DNA of 64,000 nt from Chondrus crispus (GCF_000350225.1 NW_005179113.1:91818-155817), one strand, 5' to 3'. Counted from the stretch's first letter, positions 31,514-42,660 are shown. Made by a program: numbers and translations. The notes: generated by a model not told the origin, from the letters alone.

Positions 31514-32135
31514 TGTAGCATAAACCCCCGGTCGCGTTGGGGGTTTAGCTGTGGTTCTTCGAAGACCTGTGTACGCGAGAGAGGACAAAAGCACACACAC
31601 CAGAAAAGAACGCGGGCGGTGGTAGCGTGGTAGAGCGGTGGGAAGCCGACGCAAACACAGTACGCGGTAGAGCGGTTCGACGCGCTCGACGCCCCGGGGC
31701 GGCGCTAGTTAGCGTTCTAGCACCGACGGGCGGAGGCGGATCCAGCTCGCGCGCGTACGTTCGCGACCGCTACCCGCGTTAGTTTCTAGGTAACGCGCTC
31801 GCGTTAAGAGAACGCGTTTAGAATAAGCGGACGGGTTTAGACCTGCGGTGGAGGATCTGGTACCAAGCTTGTGCTTGTCCTTCTCCTCCTTCCGCCGCCG
31901 GTCGCCCTGTCATTTAATATACAAGTAAATAATCTATCATAACATATACTACAGTATCTAGGTAGCGCCTTACACGGTAAGCTCGCGTGCCTTACTCCGG
32001 ATCGTCACGCTGTACACGTGCACAGCGAGCAGCAAGCGCGTACTTACAGGCGCGGGTGTGCCCGCTGTAATGCATTTTGCGGGAGTACAGTAGTCACCCC
32101 GCGCGTTCAAAAAACCTCCTCGCGATTATGCTACA
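31514..32135. mobile_element. Solo LTR, 622 bp, TSD GTCTG, nested in copia 1
   Basis: Ends TGTAGCATAA and TTATGCTACA form a 10-bp perfect inverted repeat. GTCTG is duplicated at 31509-31513 and 32136-32140. Removing it restores the copia frame (SAASDRPRPTPARADRT). Its middle resembles the decayed LTR at 1534-2690. Confidence 0.88.
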
Positions 32136-32515
32136 GTCTGTCACTGGCTGCGCTTGTGATTGTGACGTAGAGTTGTGCACGTGGATTCCAAGATGCGAGG
32201 TGTATGGGTGAGCGGTGAATCTTGACCAGGAGGGCTTGTGTGGGTGTAAACAGGACGAGACCATGCGTCGTGAAGTCTTTTACAGAGAGGAGGTTGTTCT
32301 TGATGCTTGGGTTTGCGACGGCTGGGACAGTGATGAGGTGATTACTCTTCGTCCAGACCTGTATAGTGCCGTGGTGTGTGCATGGTGAGCATTCGTTAGT
32401 GGCTGTAACGGTGTGAAGGGGGTTGTGAAGCGGTGTCATCTGGGGATGGGGGGTGACGACGTGGGTGGGTTGTGCGGCAGAGTCGACGATGAACGTACTG
32501 TTGTCGTCTACTTCA
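32136..32515 (-). pseudogene. Copia 1 aspartic protease region
   Basis: FIVDSAAQPTHV near 32495 has the DSA/DTG-type active site of copia proteases, followed by HHGTIQVWT and NNLLSVKDFTTHG, the usual segment before the integrase. Its 3' end is cut by the solo LTR. Confidence 0.8.
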
Positions 32516-32688
32516 AGCGTGTCGGCGGAGTTATGATCTGCATGGAGTTGATTTTGAATGTGGACGACATGTTCAGCGTAGTCAGGGGCCTGTGCGAGTC
32601 GTGCGGTGGTTCTTCTGTACTTGCGTTTCTTATTGTTGGGGGTCGCGGCATTGGTCGTCAGTATGGCGTGGTCTGGAGATGCCTAAAT

Positions 32689-33445
32689 CTATGTGATGTT
32701 GGCAGGGGCGGGAGCCGGGTGGCAGGGGCGCGATGGGGGCCAGGGCCGGGTCTGGCGCTTGAGTAGTTGCTTCAGGAGGGAAGCTACGTCGTTTGTGCTG
32801 TTGCTGTGCGATGCGGAGGGTGACGGAGCTACGAGTGCTTGGGGTATGTAAGTGTGTTCCTTGGGCTCAGAGTAGGCAACGACCCTTTTGAGTTGGTGTT
32901 GAAAGGCCGTTATGTCTTTGGGTGGGTTGAAGAGAAGCTGTAGGCCTATATGGGTTGTTTCGGGGTTGGAATTGAGTCCTGCTATCATGAACTCGACTGA
33001 AGTCTTCGGTTTCAGGATATTTGGGTAGCCGGCTGGGAGCATCTTTGAGCGGATGTGCTGGTGCTTTGCTACGTTCTCATCAATCGTCATGCCGGGGAGG
33101 AAGTGAGTTGAATCAGCTTCCGTCTTCAAGTATTGGTGGTCGTCCTTGTTTGAGGTATCGAGATTTTCAGTGATGTTGGTGACCAGCTCGAAGGGGGTTG
33201 GTTCGGGTGATGGTGTGATAAAGAGGTTTGCAATATCTGTGGGGATTGATGCCAATATCTTGCGGATGAGGTACTTTTTTTGTGTTGTGTGATTCGGTCT
33301 CGGCGGGGTCGACTGGAATCGGGGGATTTCCGGTGAGGTGGTCGGAGACCTTGCCGTCTTGTGCGGCGGCCTTGAATGCCATGAGCCATGGAGCGTAGTT
33401 GCTCGGGTCGGGGGTAGGCATGCAAATTTTTTCGTGGAGGGACAT
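32689..33445 (-). pseudogene. Copia 1 Gag
   Basis: Starts MSLHEKICMPTPDPSNYAPW at 33445. A frameshift near a T-run (about 33275) leads to a second open segment (33255-32689) with FELVTNITENLDTSNKDD and PAGYPNILKPKTSVEFMIAG, typical of short copia Gag (UBN2-like) proteins. No CCHC knuckle seen in the remaining frame. Confidence 0.7.
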
Positions 33446-34324
33446 GGCAGATGTGTTACGGTGAGTTGTTGTTTGTTTGTCTGACGTACGTTGATCGTCT
33501 TGTTCGGTAAGGCCTGCTAGTCGGAGAAGTTCAGCTGTGAGTCCGGCTTCGTCGGCGATGTCGTGCCATCTCTGTAGCCGTTGGGCTCTTGTGCTCGGGG
33601 GTGCCGTGATGGGAGTGTGTTGTAAGTGGTTGCGGGATGTGGGTTAGCGTGATATGCCCATAACCTGTGAGAAACTGGTGACCTTTATTCAAAGATATCC
33701 TTTTTACTCGTCGTCCCTTCGAACTTCCTCGTGGTCATATACTGTCTACCTTTCTGGGGACCGGCTGTCATGTGCGGTCTGACATTTCTCACTGCAAACA
33801 TGATAGAAAACCAACGCCGATCAGGCAGATGTTAATTTCCGAGTGCCTGTAAATGGATATGACGGCGTCAATTACTAATGCCTCCCTCCCAATAGTGCCG
33901 TTTTTGGGGTCTCACACGGGGCGGCACTAATGCGTAGGGTCCCCTGTACTGCTCCCGTTGTACTGCACCCCTGCAGTAACTACAGTACCCTTCTCACTGG
34001 GGTATTGTGGAACACTTTCCTTGTTCTTAGGAATCGTCAAAAGTCTGTAAATTTTCCCTGATTTTCGTGGCAAAATTTTTGTGCGATAAATGGCTCATGA
34101 GCGGCGGGGGAACAACGGAACACCTGGCAAAGCCCATACTTGGTGTTCTTCAACGCATTCTCGAAAGATGAAGTAGACCACGTGAAGCCACATGGGTCTG
34201 CTCCGGACCAACATCGTTTTGGCCACTTCCTGCCCGCCTACTTTTTCTACGCAAATATGCCAGAGGTATGTAGTCGCTTGAGCTCCCGTCGATCTCTAAG
34301 CTATCCGATACCACTCTTCGAGGA

Positions 34325-34927
34325 TGTAGTTAGACTGATGCTAATGAACCTGGCGGAGCAGAACCCACGTCGACTCTCGTCGCGCGGTGAAGGGGGATCG
34401 GTAGAGGGTAGAGAACCGGGAAGAAACAGTAAACAAAGAGATTGAGAGGAATGGGAGCCTTTGAGGCTTCCGTATCGCTTTAATTAAGCAATACAGAAAC
34501 TAGGCGTATCAGGGTTTTTCTTCTTCTTCGCTAGAGAAAGATAAGTACTTAAACACTATCTGCATAGATAGCTGCGCCCCTTCATTCCTCCCTCTTCGCC
34601 CCAACTTTCTCGCCCTCCACGTCCAGCATGGCTGAGGGACTTTGCCAAGCCACATTTTCATTCCAACACAACCCGTCTGTCGCAATCCCTGCATTCCTCC
34701 CTATTTCCAGGTACTTCTAGGCAGAATTGCGCCCGGTTGAGTGTCATGCCCGTTGGGCACCGCCACTTTCTGTCCGCAGTGGAGCGTGCCCCCTCCGGCC
34801 CGACTGGCCTTACAGCGGTCCCATCTGCTACTGTAATTGACTCCACGTGTCCACCTGTCTTACTATCATACGCACCGTGCTTTTTCCAACCGTTGTACAG
34901 TAGCATCAACGTGCGGCTCCACGAACA
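34325..34927 (-). repeat. Copia 2 3' LTR
   Basis: 603 bp. Differs from the other LTR at about three positions (for example near 34372, 34549 and 34573). Confidence 0.92.
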
Positions 34928-35071
34928 CAGCCATTTTTTTTCATGTCCGAAAACCGGGCACGCCAAAACACAGGCGAAGTTCATCATTTCACCATCGCAA
35001 TGCATCTTCACTCCATCATCCGAGTATTGAATCCGACCCCTGGTACACACGCTATGGTAGGCATAGCACTA

Positions 35072-36955
35072 TTAAATTCTACTGCGCACAACCCACTGAG
35101 TTGGATGCACCGTCATCTTCCCAGCCATCATGTCAATCAGGGCCTTGCTCTGCACAATCTTTGTCATGGCATCTGCCGGGTTGTCGGATCCCGCGACGTG
35201 GGCAACGCCATCAATGTCCCTCCGGCGATACGCTTGCCGTATCGCGGCCATGTCAATCATGAGCCTCCTTTCAGCACTGTAGGAGTTCCTCGTGATCATA
35301 TCAAACAGTCCTCTGGAGTCGGTGAGCATATACAGCGGCAAATTGCGGAGAGTAATCTTCTTCATGTCGTATTTCAGCACAAACCCAGCGTCAAACCCTG
35401 CCGTGAATGCCATAATTTCACCGCCAAGAGAGGAATGCGTAACTCGGCGACACTTGCGACTCGCGTACTCGACGATGTTCGCCCTTCCTGCATTGTCCGT
35501 TACCGCGATTACAAACCCAATTTGGGATGACAGATCTTCATTGTTCCCAAGCGCGGCGTCCGTGAACACCATGATCGAGGCTGAGTCAAGGTCCACACTT
35601 GGCATTACGATGCCCAATTTGGGGCATTTTTGCACATGAGCCACGACCTTATTCACACCCTTCACTGCAGTGTGGTCGAAGGTGCTATCCTTCACCTGGG
35701 CCAACTTTGCAACGGCACAGAGAACATCAGGCCTAGAATTTGTCAGCCAGGCCAGCTTGGCCCTTGCTGACCTCAATTCCTGGTACGTTGCCCCTTTGTC
35801 CATCTTTGCTAACGTCTGCGCGTAATCGCATTGGCTCAGTACAAAGCCCCCCTGTACGTTCCTATCCACATGTATCCCGGCAAAAACTATTCCTTCGCGC
35901 GTGCGTGCCTTGCTTCTGAACATCTTGACTGTCTTTCCCGTGTGCTCGAAGAAAGCCTCTGTTCCACACTGGAGAGTATCGTCGACTACAATTAGAGACA
36001 TCCCACAAAGCTCGCCCTTACTGCGCCGAAAATACAAGCTCAGATCTCCCGTCGTTGGCACCATCCCCAAGTCGCGAACATGATGACGCGAATTTGTGGA
36101 TCCCCAATAATCGCCGGAATCGGCGAGTCCATAGAGCGGTTTCACAAGCCGCAGCAACTGTCCCTTGGGAAATTTTAACTCTGGAGGCGGGCGGAGGAAA
36201 ACATTTCTCTGCAGAGGACTATCAGACTGCAGATAAGCCTGGGTGATGTCATGGGACCAGACATCAAAACCGAACATACCAGCGATGCAGACGATCAGCC
36301 TTGTTGAACGTTGATGAAGCGTGGTCGAATCATGCACAACGTTGAATTTCTCTTTGTCTGTATGCCCTTGAACAACCAACCGAGCCTTAGGGACTTCCTG
36401 TTCCGTTCCTGCATGCTTGAGTGACAAAGCGAAGCGTGAGCCCATTACGTTGGCGCCCTCAGGTAAACTTGATCCATCTACTCTTTCCCAGGTCTGCATG
36501 TCTTCCAGTCCCTTTATCTCTTTATCTGGTGCATCATGAAATCGCACCTCCTTTCCCCTCGGATCCCCTATAGGTAAAACCTCGGTGAGATGTGTGTGTT
36601 GCTCCGAACCCGAACCATATCCACTGTAGAGCAAGTCGTCTTCTCTGTCATGCCATTCATGCATGTGCTCTTCGTAGTCTGGATCTCGTTCTACATCATC
36701 AGGCTCCGACCACGACTGCTCGCTTTCCTCTGTTTCTGATTCGGACTCCGGTGCATTGTCCATGCCCGTGTTGTCACGTTCTCTCTCCTCCTGCTTGCTC
36801 GCTTCAATGTCATCTACAGTATAGGGCTTAATACTGGATGCACTAAACTCCCGCGGCTTATGTCGCTCGTCGAGCACAGTAATCAACTTTCCTTCGATCT
36901 TGAGGACAGAGTAGGGTCCAGTCCATGAGCTAGAACGTCCCTCGACTCCCTTCCT
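35072..36955 (-). pseudogene. pol: Copia 2 reverse transcriptase / RNase H part of Pol
   Basis: Same frame as the upstream Gag-PR-INT frame, entered after the TAG at 36956-36958. Segment order: end of integrase (SSWTGPYSVLKIEGK), acidic linker, RT (WERVDGSSLPEGANVMGSRF, SHDITQAYLQSD, KPLYGLADSGDYWG, VVDDTLQCG as YVDD variant), then RNase H (VFTDAALGNNEDLSSQIGFV, LTDSRGLFDMI). It looks catalytically intact. Confidence 0.9.
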
Positions 36956-39900
36956 CTACACTAGCACAGGATCTCCTTCTGTGAGTGTCATATGCGCTGC
37001 CTTGGACGCTCGCTTCCTGAGGACTGTTTTCATGCGGAGGCGTGCTGTGATTGCCTCCATCTCATTACGGGCAGTCTGCATAATCAACAACCTTTCCTCT
37101 TGGCTTGATAGACTTCCCGTAGCCGCTGAGACTCTGGGTACGACACCGAATAACAACAAGCTTGGTACGAGACCCTCTGGCCCTAACGTATCGTTCATGC
37201 CCTTGTTTGCCAAAGCTAGAATCACCTCCTTAGTATGTCCGGGGTAGTTGGCTAGAACCTTGTCGTAGATCCTCCTCAATGGGTCGTGATATCTTTCACC
37301 AACGCCCATTGAGTTGCTGCTTTCCACCCCGGCAATCTCCACAGCTACTCCGACTTCCGAGGTCATCTTATTCCACTTTCTACTCGTGAAGACCGATCCT
37401 GCATCGGCCTTAAGGATATCAGGGTAGCCGACGTATGTTGACACCCAACATAACAAGAATGTCTGCCATACTTGCTCGATGCTTTCCCCTTCTAAAAACC
37501 TGGCCGCGGAGTAGTGCGTATCCTTGTCGATCACATGAAGAACCGGCTTGCTGTGTATCCACATCAGGTCTAGTATTACTGTACGGTTAAATACTATCCC
37601 ATCAGAGATAGACGCAGTAAATCTTCTGGGCTTTGGGGCACTAAACTGACAGGTATTGCACCTTTTGGATATATCTTCCAGCATCTGTCTCACCTGCGGC
37701 GTGGCATCCTCTAATTTGGCACGTTTGATGAGATTGAACATCTTATCAGTAGAGGGATGGAAGAACCCATGGTGCATTTTCCGAAGCTCGGGCATTGTGA
37801 AGAGCACTTCCTTCGTCCAGCGGTAGTACATGTGCCCTTCATGTCGCGTCAAAGGAATTGCCCATTGCAACTTGTCATGGACCAGGAGATTCCGTACGTT
37901 GTTTATGTACAGGCTGAACTTGTCCAGAGCGTCCAGTCCAATCAAGAGCGGAATATTGGCTGCTACTATGTCCACCTTGATCTCGATGAAAGCATCCCCT
38001 GGGGTAGGTATACGCACCACGATAGTCCCAATGCTAGGCTCAACATGAGCTCCAAACCTGAAGACTCTCCTCGTCGCCTTGGGTAGGATCTTACATCCTA
38101 TGAAGGCCGCATAGGCCTCAGCCTGTCTCCTTCCGCTGACCGAGGTTGATGCACCAGTATCCAGGCATACACCTTCGAATTGGTCGGCGGTCACTGGTGT
38201 AGATGCATTTATGGGCAGAATCTCTACCTTGGATGGGATGATATTTTCTGCCATTGAATGACTTGGAGATTTCTGATTGGCTTGTGCCGATCCCGCGCAA
38301 TAGGTGATGTCCACTCCTTTTCCCTGTTCGGAAGCTGGATGGCTGCCTCCTTCCACATTCAAGTACTGGATACCAAATTGGGCCGCGTATCCATCTTCTG
38401 AGTCATTACCCTCATCGCTGCTTGACGATTTGCCTTCTTCGCTATTCTCAGCACTTGCGAAGCTGATGGCCCTTTCCCTGCCCTCGTCTGCAGCCCCTTG
38501 GGTATCCTGACCCATCAATGACCGCATCCAATTCTCGCCGTACTGTATGCACAGCTCGTCCATTACCGCGTTGGTCTCTGCTACGGTGCGGGTCTCGTGG
38601 ATAGCTTTCATGGCTTTGCGACCCTCCCCGTCATATCCCGGCTTGCCAGAACATGTCGGGCACTCGAAGCGGCGGTATCCCTGCTTTCCGCAGCCAAAGC
38701 AATTGCCGTTAAACGGCTTTTTCTCGCGAGGTGTGTACGGATGGTGTCGCGGGTTGGGATTCGCTCGCCCGTACACGTCTCCAAAGAGAACACGCCTCCC
38801 TAGGCTCTTGTCGCCTACTCTAGCTCGGCTATCTCGTCGCTCTGCACGCATCTCACGCCCTTTATCTTCCTCAATTGCCTGGCACTTTAAGGTACTGTAC
38901 AACTTGGCAAAATCCAACTCGTGGGCGCGAGCTGTGGTTGCCCTCGTCCACTTAAACGAGCGCACTGCCTGCTTCAGCCAACGCCTTTGGTCTTGGTCAG
39001 TCTGGCGCTCAATTGGCACAAGGTTCCCATGTTTCACGATCTCTGCTCGTACAGCTTTGAGACCTTCCGCGAGGGATCCCTTTTCCTGCGCTAGATCGTA
39101 CAACGACAATGCATTTAAGTGTTCTAGTGTAGCTTCCTGTGCTTCTTCGCCATGAAAAATACTGAGCATAAAGACGTTCACTTCTTCCAGGTTTTTGAAG
39201 AACCTTGGATTCGCCTGCACCTTCCGTTTGTAGTAAGTCCGGGCTTGGCCAGCCAGAATATTCTCCACGTTCCTCAATGCCGCGTGTTCCGGCACGCCCC
39301 ACTGGGTGACACAGTTCATATAAGAGCTGAATATGTCCTCCCAATTTTCCCCATCATTCCCCCCGAATTTGTCACTGCGATCCTTGAACCTCGTCCCAAG
39401 CCTGCTAAGGACGGAAACGGCATGTGGGGATACGGTGGTTGACGTCGTGGCGTGCTGGGCGGATTGGTGCTGTTGCCTGTTGGCATTTCGACGATGGAGA
39501 GCAGTGTACGTCTCATGGGTACCTGTTGGGGCACCTGGAGGTACGACTCTAAACGGCCCCTCTTGAAATCCGGCGTCTGCGTTCGTGGTGTCAACTGGCG
39601 CTGGACAGTCCAATTCCTGAGTGCGTCTCTGTAGATACATTCTGGCTGGTGCGGTAGCCTGTGTTGGCTGCAAGTATGCAGTAGAATATTGCTCTACTCC
39701 TCCTCTGCCGTCGTCGCTTGATCGCGAAGAACTTCTTGCATACTCGATACGGCGTGACGACAATGTCGCGATCTCTTGCTCCACAGCCTCACGAGCGAGG
39801 TCGGTTGCATCCTGGGTGGACTGCGGGTCGCTATAGTACTCGCTGAGGGCACGCTTTATCTGCAGCCCTCTGCGTTTTTCAATTCCGCCCTGTCTATCGT

Positions 39901-40261
39901 GGATGAGATCTCGCAAGTCCTTGTACATCTGTGGTGCAAACGAGCCGTGTATAACCTCTCTAGAGAACAGAGTCTCTGGAGGAAGTAGGTCGGTGTATGC
40001 CTCTTGGAGCGCGCCCCCAACATATCCCTTCTGCATCACTGAGCACATCCACTGAAACACGTAGGCTTGTTTCGGACTAGTGTCATCAGGCCTCCATTTG
40101 ACGTTCTGCATCATTTCCTCTACGACGGCCGCAGGAATATGCGTCAAGTTGACAGTCGGAGGAGCGGACACATGGTGTGCTGTATCCTCGATCGTTGGCG
40201 TTGGCGGTGTCGCGTCAATCGAGTCTTCTGTAGCGCCATGAGGTGCCTCCGGGTTCGACAT
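36956..40261 (-). CDS. Copia 2 Gag-protease-integrase polyprotein, ends in TAG
   Basis: 1101 aa from ATG 40261. Gag with zinc knuckle CFGCGKQGYRRFEC, in which the usual His is Tyr. Protease active site VCLDTGASTSVSG. GAG-pre-integrase HHCC (MHHGFFHPSTDK ... CNTCQFSAPKPRRF). Integrase core with Asp in VILDLMWIHS, Asp in LKADAGSVFTS and Glu in GVGERYHDPLRR. The frame ends with TAG at 36956-36958, after the integrase core but before RT, an unusual place for a regulated stop. The same frame continues for another 628 codons. Confidence 0.9.
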   Translation of the reverse strand: MSNPEAPHGATEDSIDATPPTPTIEDTAHHVSAPPTVNLTHIPAAVVEEMMQNVKWRPDDTSPKQAYVFQWMCSVMQKGYVGGALQEAYTDLLPPETLFSREVIHGSFAPQMYKDLRDLIHDRQGGIEKRRGLQIKRALSEYYSDPQSTQDATDLAREAVEQEIATLSSRRIEYARSSSRSSDDGRGGVEQYSTAYLQPTQATAPARMYLQRRTQELDCPAPVDTTNADAGFQEGPFRVVPPGAPTGTHETYTALHRRNANRQQHQSAQHATTSTTVSPHAVSVLSRLGTRFKDRSDKFGGNDGENWEDIFSSYMNCVTQWGVPEHAALRNVENILAGQARTYYKRKVQANPRFFKNLEEVNVFMLSIFHGEEAQEATLEHLNALSLYDLAQEKGSLAEGLKAVRAEIVKHGNLVPIERQTDQDQRRWLKQAVRSFKWTRATTARAHELDFAKLYSTLKCQAIEEDKGREMRAERRDSRARVGDKSLGRRVLFGDVYGRANPNPRHHPYTPREKKPFNGNCFGCGKQGYRRFECPTCSGKPGYDGEGRKAMKAIHETRTVAETNAVMDELCIQYGENWMRSLMGQDTQGAADEGRERAISFASAENSEEGKSSSSDEGNDSEDGYAAQFGIQYLNVEGGSHPASEQGKGVDITYCAGSAQANQKSPSHSMAENIIPSKVEILPINASTPVTADQFEGVCLDTGASTSVSGRRQAEAYAAFIGCKILPKATRRVFRFGAHVEPSIGTIVVRIPTPGDAFIEIKVDIVAANIPLLIGLDALDKFSLYINNVRNLLVHDKLQWAIPLTRHEGHMYYRWTKEVLFTMPELRKMHHGFFHPSTDKMFNLIKRAKLEDATPQVRQMLEDISKRCNTCQFSAPKPRRFTASISDGIVFNRTVILDLMWIHSKPVLHVIDKDTHYSAARFLEGESIEQVWQTFLLCWVSTYVGYPDILKADAGSVFTSRKWNKMTSEVGVAVEIAGVESSNSMGVGERYHDPLRRIYDKVLANYPGHTKEVILALANKGMNDTLGPEGLVPSLLLFGVVPRVSAATGSLSSQEERLLIMQTARNEMEAITARLRMKTVLRKRASKAAHMTLTEGDPVLV

Positions 40262-40311
40262 GGTGCTCCAGCCTTTTCACAGTCCACGAGTGTGAGCTGA
40301 CAATTCCGGAA

Positions 40312-40914
40312 TGTAGTTAGACTGATGCTAATGAACCTGGCGGAGCAGAACCCACGTCGCCTCTCGTCGCGCGGTGAAGGGGGATCGGTAGAGGGTAGAG
40401 AACCGGGAAGAAACAGTAAACAAAGAGATTGAGAGGAATGGGAGCCTTTGAGGCTTCCGTATCGCTTTAATTAAGCAATACAGAAACTAGGCGTATCAGG
40501 GTTTTTCTTCTTCTTCGCTAGAGAAAGATAAGTACTTGAACACTATCTGCATAGATAGCTGTGCCCCTTCATTCCTCCCTCTTCGCCCCAACTTTCTCGC
40601 CCTCCACGTCCAGCATGGCTGAGGGACTTTGCCAAGCCACATTTTCATTCCAACACAACCCGTCTGTCGCAATCCCTGCATTCCTCCCTATTTCCAGGTA
40701 CTTCTAGGCAGAATTGCGCCCGGTTGAGTGTCATGCCCGTTGGGCACCGCCACTTTCTGTCCGCAGTGGAGCGTGCCCCCTCCGGCCCGACTGGCCTTAC
40801 AGCGGTCCCATCTGCTACTGTAATTGACTCCACGTGTCCACCTGTCTTACTATCATACGCACCGTGCTTTTTCCAACCGTTGTACAGTAGCATCAACGTG
40901 CGGCTCCACGAACA
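40312..40914 (-). repeat. Copia 2 5' LTR
   Basis: 603 bp, partner of 34325-34927. It is the 5' LTR because the element is on the minus strand. Confidence 0.92.
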
Positions 40915-42660
40915 GAGGAATATTGGGATGTGTATTTTCTTTTTCATTCTCCATCGTTGATGTGAAGGTAGCCAAGAGTGTTTTTGGGGCTCCCGCAGCT
41001 GTTTCCATATCCGTAGCCGGTCCGTAGTCATTCATGGTTTCATTGCACGTGAGTGATCGATTCGTGAGAAGCAGTGCAGAATTGGGCTCAACACTGACCC
41101 TTCTCCAGTTTGTTTTGCTGCCCGCTCGCGGTGAAGGGGAATTGGCGTGAGACAGTATATTGTTCAAAACGTAAGAAGTTTTCATCAAAACAGCAATTTC
41201 ACCCAATGCAAGTGTTGCCGTCATGCCGCTGTTCAGTAGTGTTTTGATTCTGTCGGTCAAAACACATGCAGCTTGTCTACGAGGATACTTTGAAGCCTCC
41301 GATACCCCAAAAGTGTCTGCTCGAGGTTCATGTGCATCTATTAAGTGTGTTGGAGATGATCCAGGAGGGGCATTATCGAATCTTTTCATGAATTGAAAAT
41401 TCATAGGCCATATGGCTGCTTCTTGAAATGATTTTCTCGCCACATCTGAGGTCACGGCTTTGTGTCCCGCAATTGCGAACTTTACTTTCATTGCAGTATT
41501 CGTCCAGGAGAAGTGACTTATTGCCAACAGCTGGTCCCTTGTCCTCCTGATCTCCCTTTGGAATTTCTGATTTACTGATTGGTCGCATGGTTGCAGGACA
41601 TGTGTAGTGTTGGCTGGAAGTTTAACGGCTATGATATTTCGCCTTCTGCATTCAGTGATCCATTCTTGACTTTGACGTGAGCTATGTCCATCACCCAAAA
41701 GAAAATTTTTCTTCGAATGGGGTATGGTTTTTCTTGCATGAGTGTCAATGTGTTTGATGACATCGACAATTACTGTTCTATCATTGGGTTTTTTTTGTTA
41801 CAGAAAGCGTAGTTTTCTCAGGCCACCAATCATCATGGCAAAGCCAATGAAAATTCCCATCATGGTCAGTAAAATCTTCCTCTGGTAATGGCTTCTTCCA
41901 GCTTGACATAAAATTTTCCAGATGCGAGTATGAATATAGGGGCAACATTACCATCTGCAGCAATGGCAATACCAGCTGATAGATGCTTTCCGGCGTCTCT
42001 AACAGCAAGACGGGCTCCTCCGCTACAGCCCTGCGATGCTTAATAACACCTTATTTTTTGCCGTACTATCCAAGCACTGCCGTTTTGTCAAAGTTCCATA
42101 TTAGTTTGGGGTCATTTTTGAGTTCTCGGAATTCTGAACACACGGTCTGGAGTACGGTTTCAAGACTTCCGATGTGCGATACATTTTCTGCAGCTAAATG
42201 TGCGGCAGAAACATTTACGGAGACCCTGTACGCGAGCTATCTATGACGGGCTCTGAAACTACGAATTGTGTCCGGGGATGGAACACTTCGCCGAAACGGT
42301 TGGCGACTGGCACTGCTAATTTGTCCAAAAACTGAGACCAGGTCGTTGTTATCGATTGCGAAGCTTTTCTTTGCGCCGACGAGTGCCCTTTGAACAACAA
42401 GCTCTTCTTCTGGACGTGATATAATCTGAGCAGGGCCTGGTCGATAATTTAGGGGGTCAAGCAGTTTTTCAGCGCTACATTGTCCCCTGTAGTGAGGTTT
42501 TCTTGATACGAAAAGCTGTTGTGTTGGATACACCACTGAGCGAAGCGGTCTTCCGAATGCTGTATCCTTTTTTGAGGAGATCCAGCGCTCGGTGGCGCCG
42601 CTGTCGTTCAATATGGGCGTTTGCTATTCTTCGCTTGTGTGCTAGCGACTGCGCTCGCAT
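40915..42660 (-). pseudogene. pogo/Tigger-type DDE_1 transposase, frameshifted, C-terminus cut off by copia 2
   Basis: From about 42660 the minus strand reads a helix-turn-helix (KGYSIRKTASLSGVSNTTAF), then a CENP-B-like segment (ISRPEEELVVQRALVGAKKS), catalytic pieces in other frames, and a long frame 41698-40915 with GDGHSSRQSQEWI, LPANTTHVLQPCDQSVNQKF and IWPMNFQFMKRF. At least two frameshifts are needed. The copia insertion at 40914 cuts the frame. Its last 60 or so codons continue at 34324 and end near 34152. The plus-strand frame 34140-34445 is only the opposite strand of this tail. Confidence 0.82.

Larger units (their letters stand above)
28575..33784 (-). mobile_element. Ty1/copia retrotransposon 1 (119-bp LTRs), decayed
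   Basis: LTRs at 28575-28693 and 33666-33784 (TGTGAGAAAC...GGTCTGACA) with several differences. TSD TTTCT at 28570-28574 and 33785-33789. On the minus strand the 5' LTR is followed by GGTTATGGGC, the primer-binding sequence known from Drosophila copia, which is primed by an internal fragment of initiator tRNA-Met. Gene order Gag-PR-INT-RT-RH is copia-type. Several frameshifts, lost catalytic residues and a nested solo LTR show an old copy. Confidence 0.92.
27553..33951. mobile_element. pogo/Tigger-type DNA transposon 1, internally deleted, hit by a copia element
   Basis: Left end CAGTACAAGGGGGGACTC and right end (read inward) CAGTACAGGGGACCCTAC share CAGTACA and further words (TGCCGC). No TA is seen at either flank, so the exact ends are less certain than for the neighbouring element. 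Without the nested copia (28575-33784) it is about 1.2 kb, half the size of the relative at 33983-42859, in line with loss of the central catalytic region. Confidence 0.6.
34325..40914 (-). mobile_element. Ty1/copia retrotransposon 2 (603-bp LTRs), young and nearly intact
   Basis: LTRs at 34325-34927 and 40312-40914, both 603 bp, TGTAGTTAG...CCACGAACA, with only about three differences that I can see. TSD GAGGA at 34320-34324 and 40915-40919. A polypurine tract GAAAAAAAATGG (minus strand, about 34930-34942) sits just before the 3' LTR. The sequence after the 5' LTR (TTCCGGAATTGTCAGC) does not match a primer site I know. Coding is one frame broken by a single TAG. Confidence 0.95.

Noticed and set aside
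34140..34445. 101-codon plus-strand frame next to copia 2
   Set aside because: It is the complement of the transposon 2 transposase tail and of the LTR.
40278..40311. Primer-binding site of copia 2
   Set aside because: TTCCGGAATTGTCAGC after the 5' LTR does not match a primer sequence I know; left unassigned.
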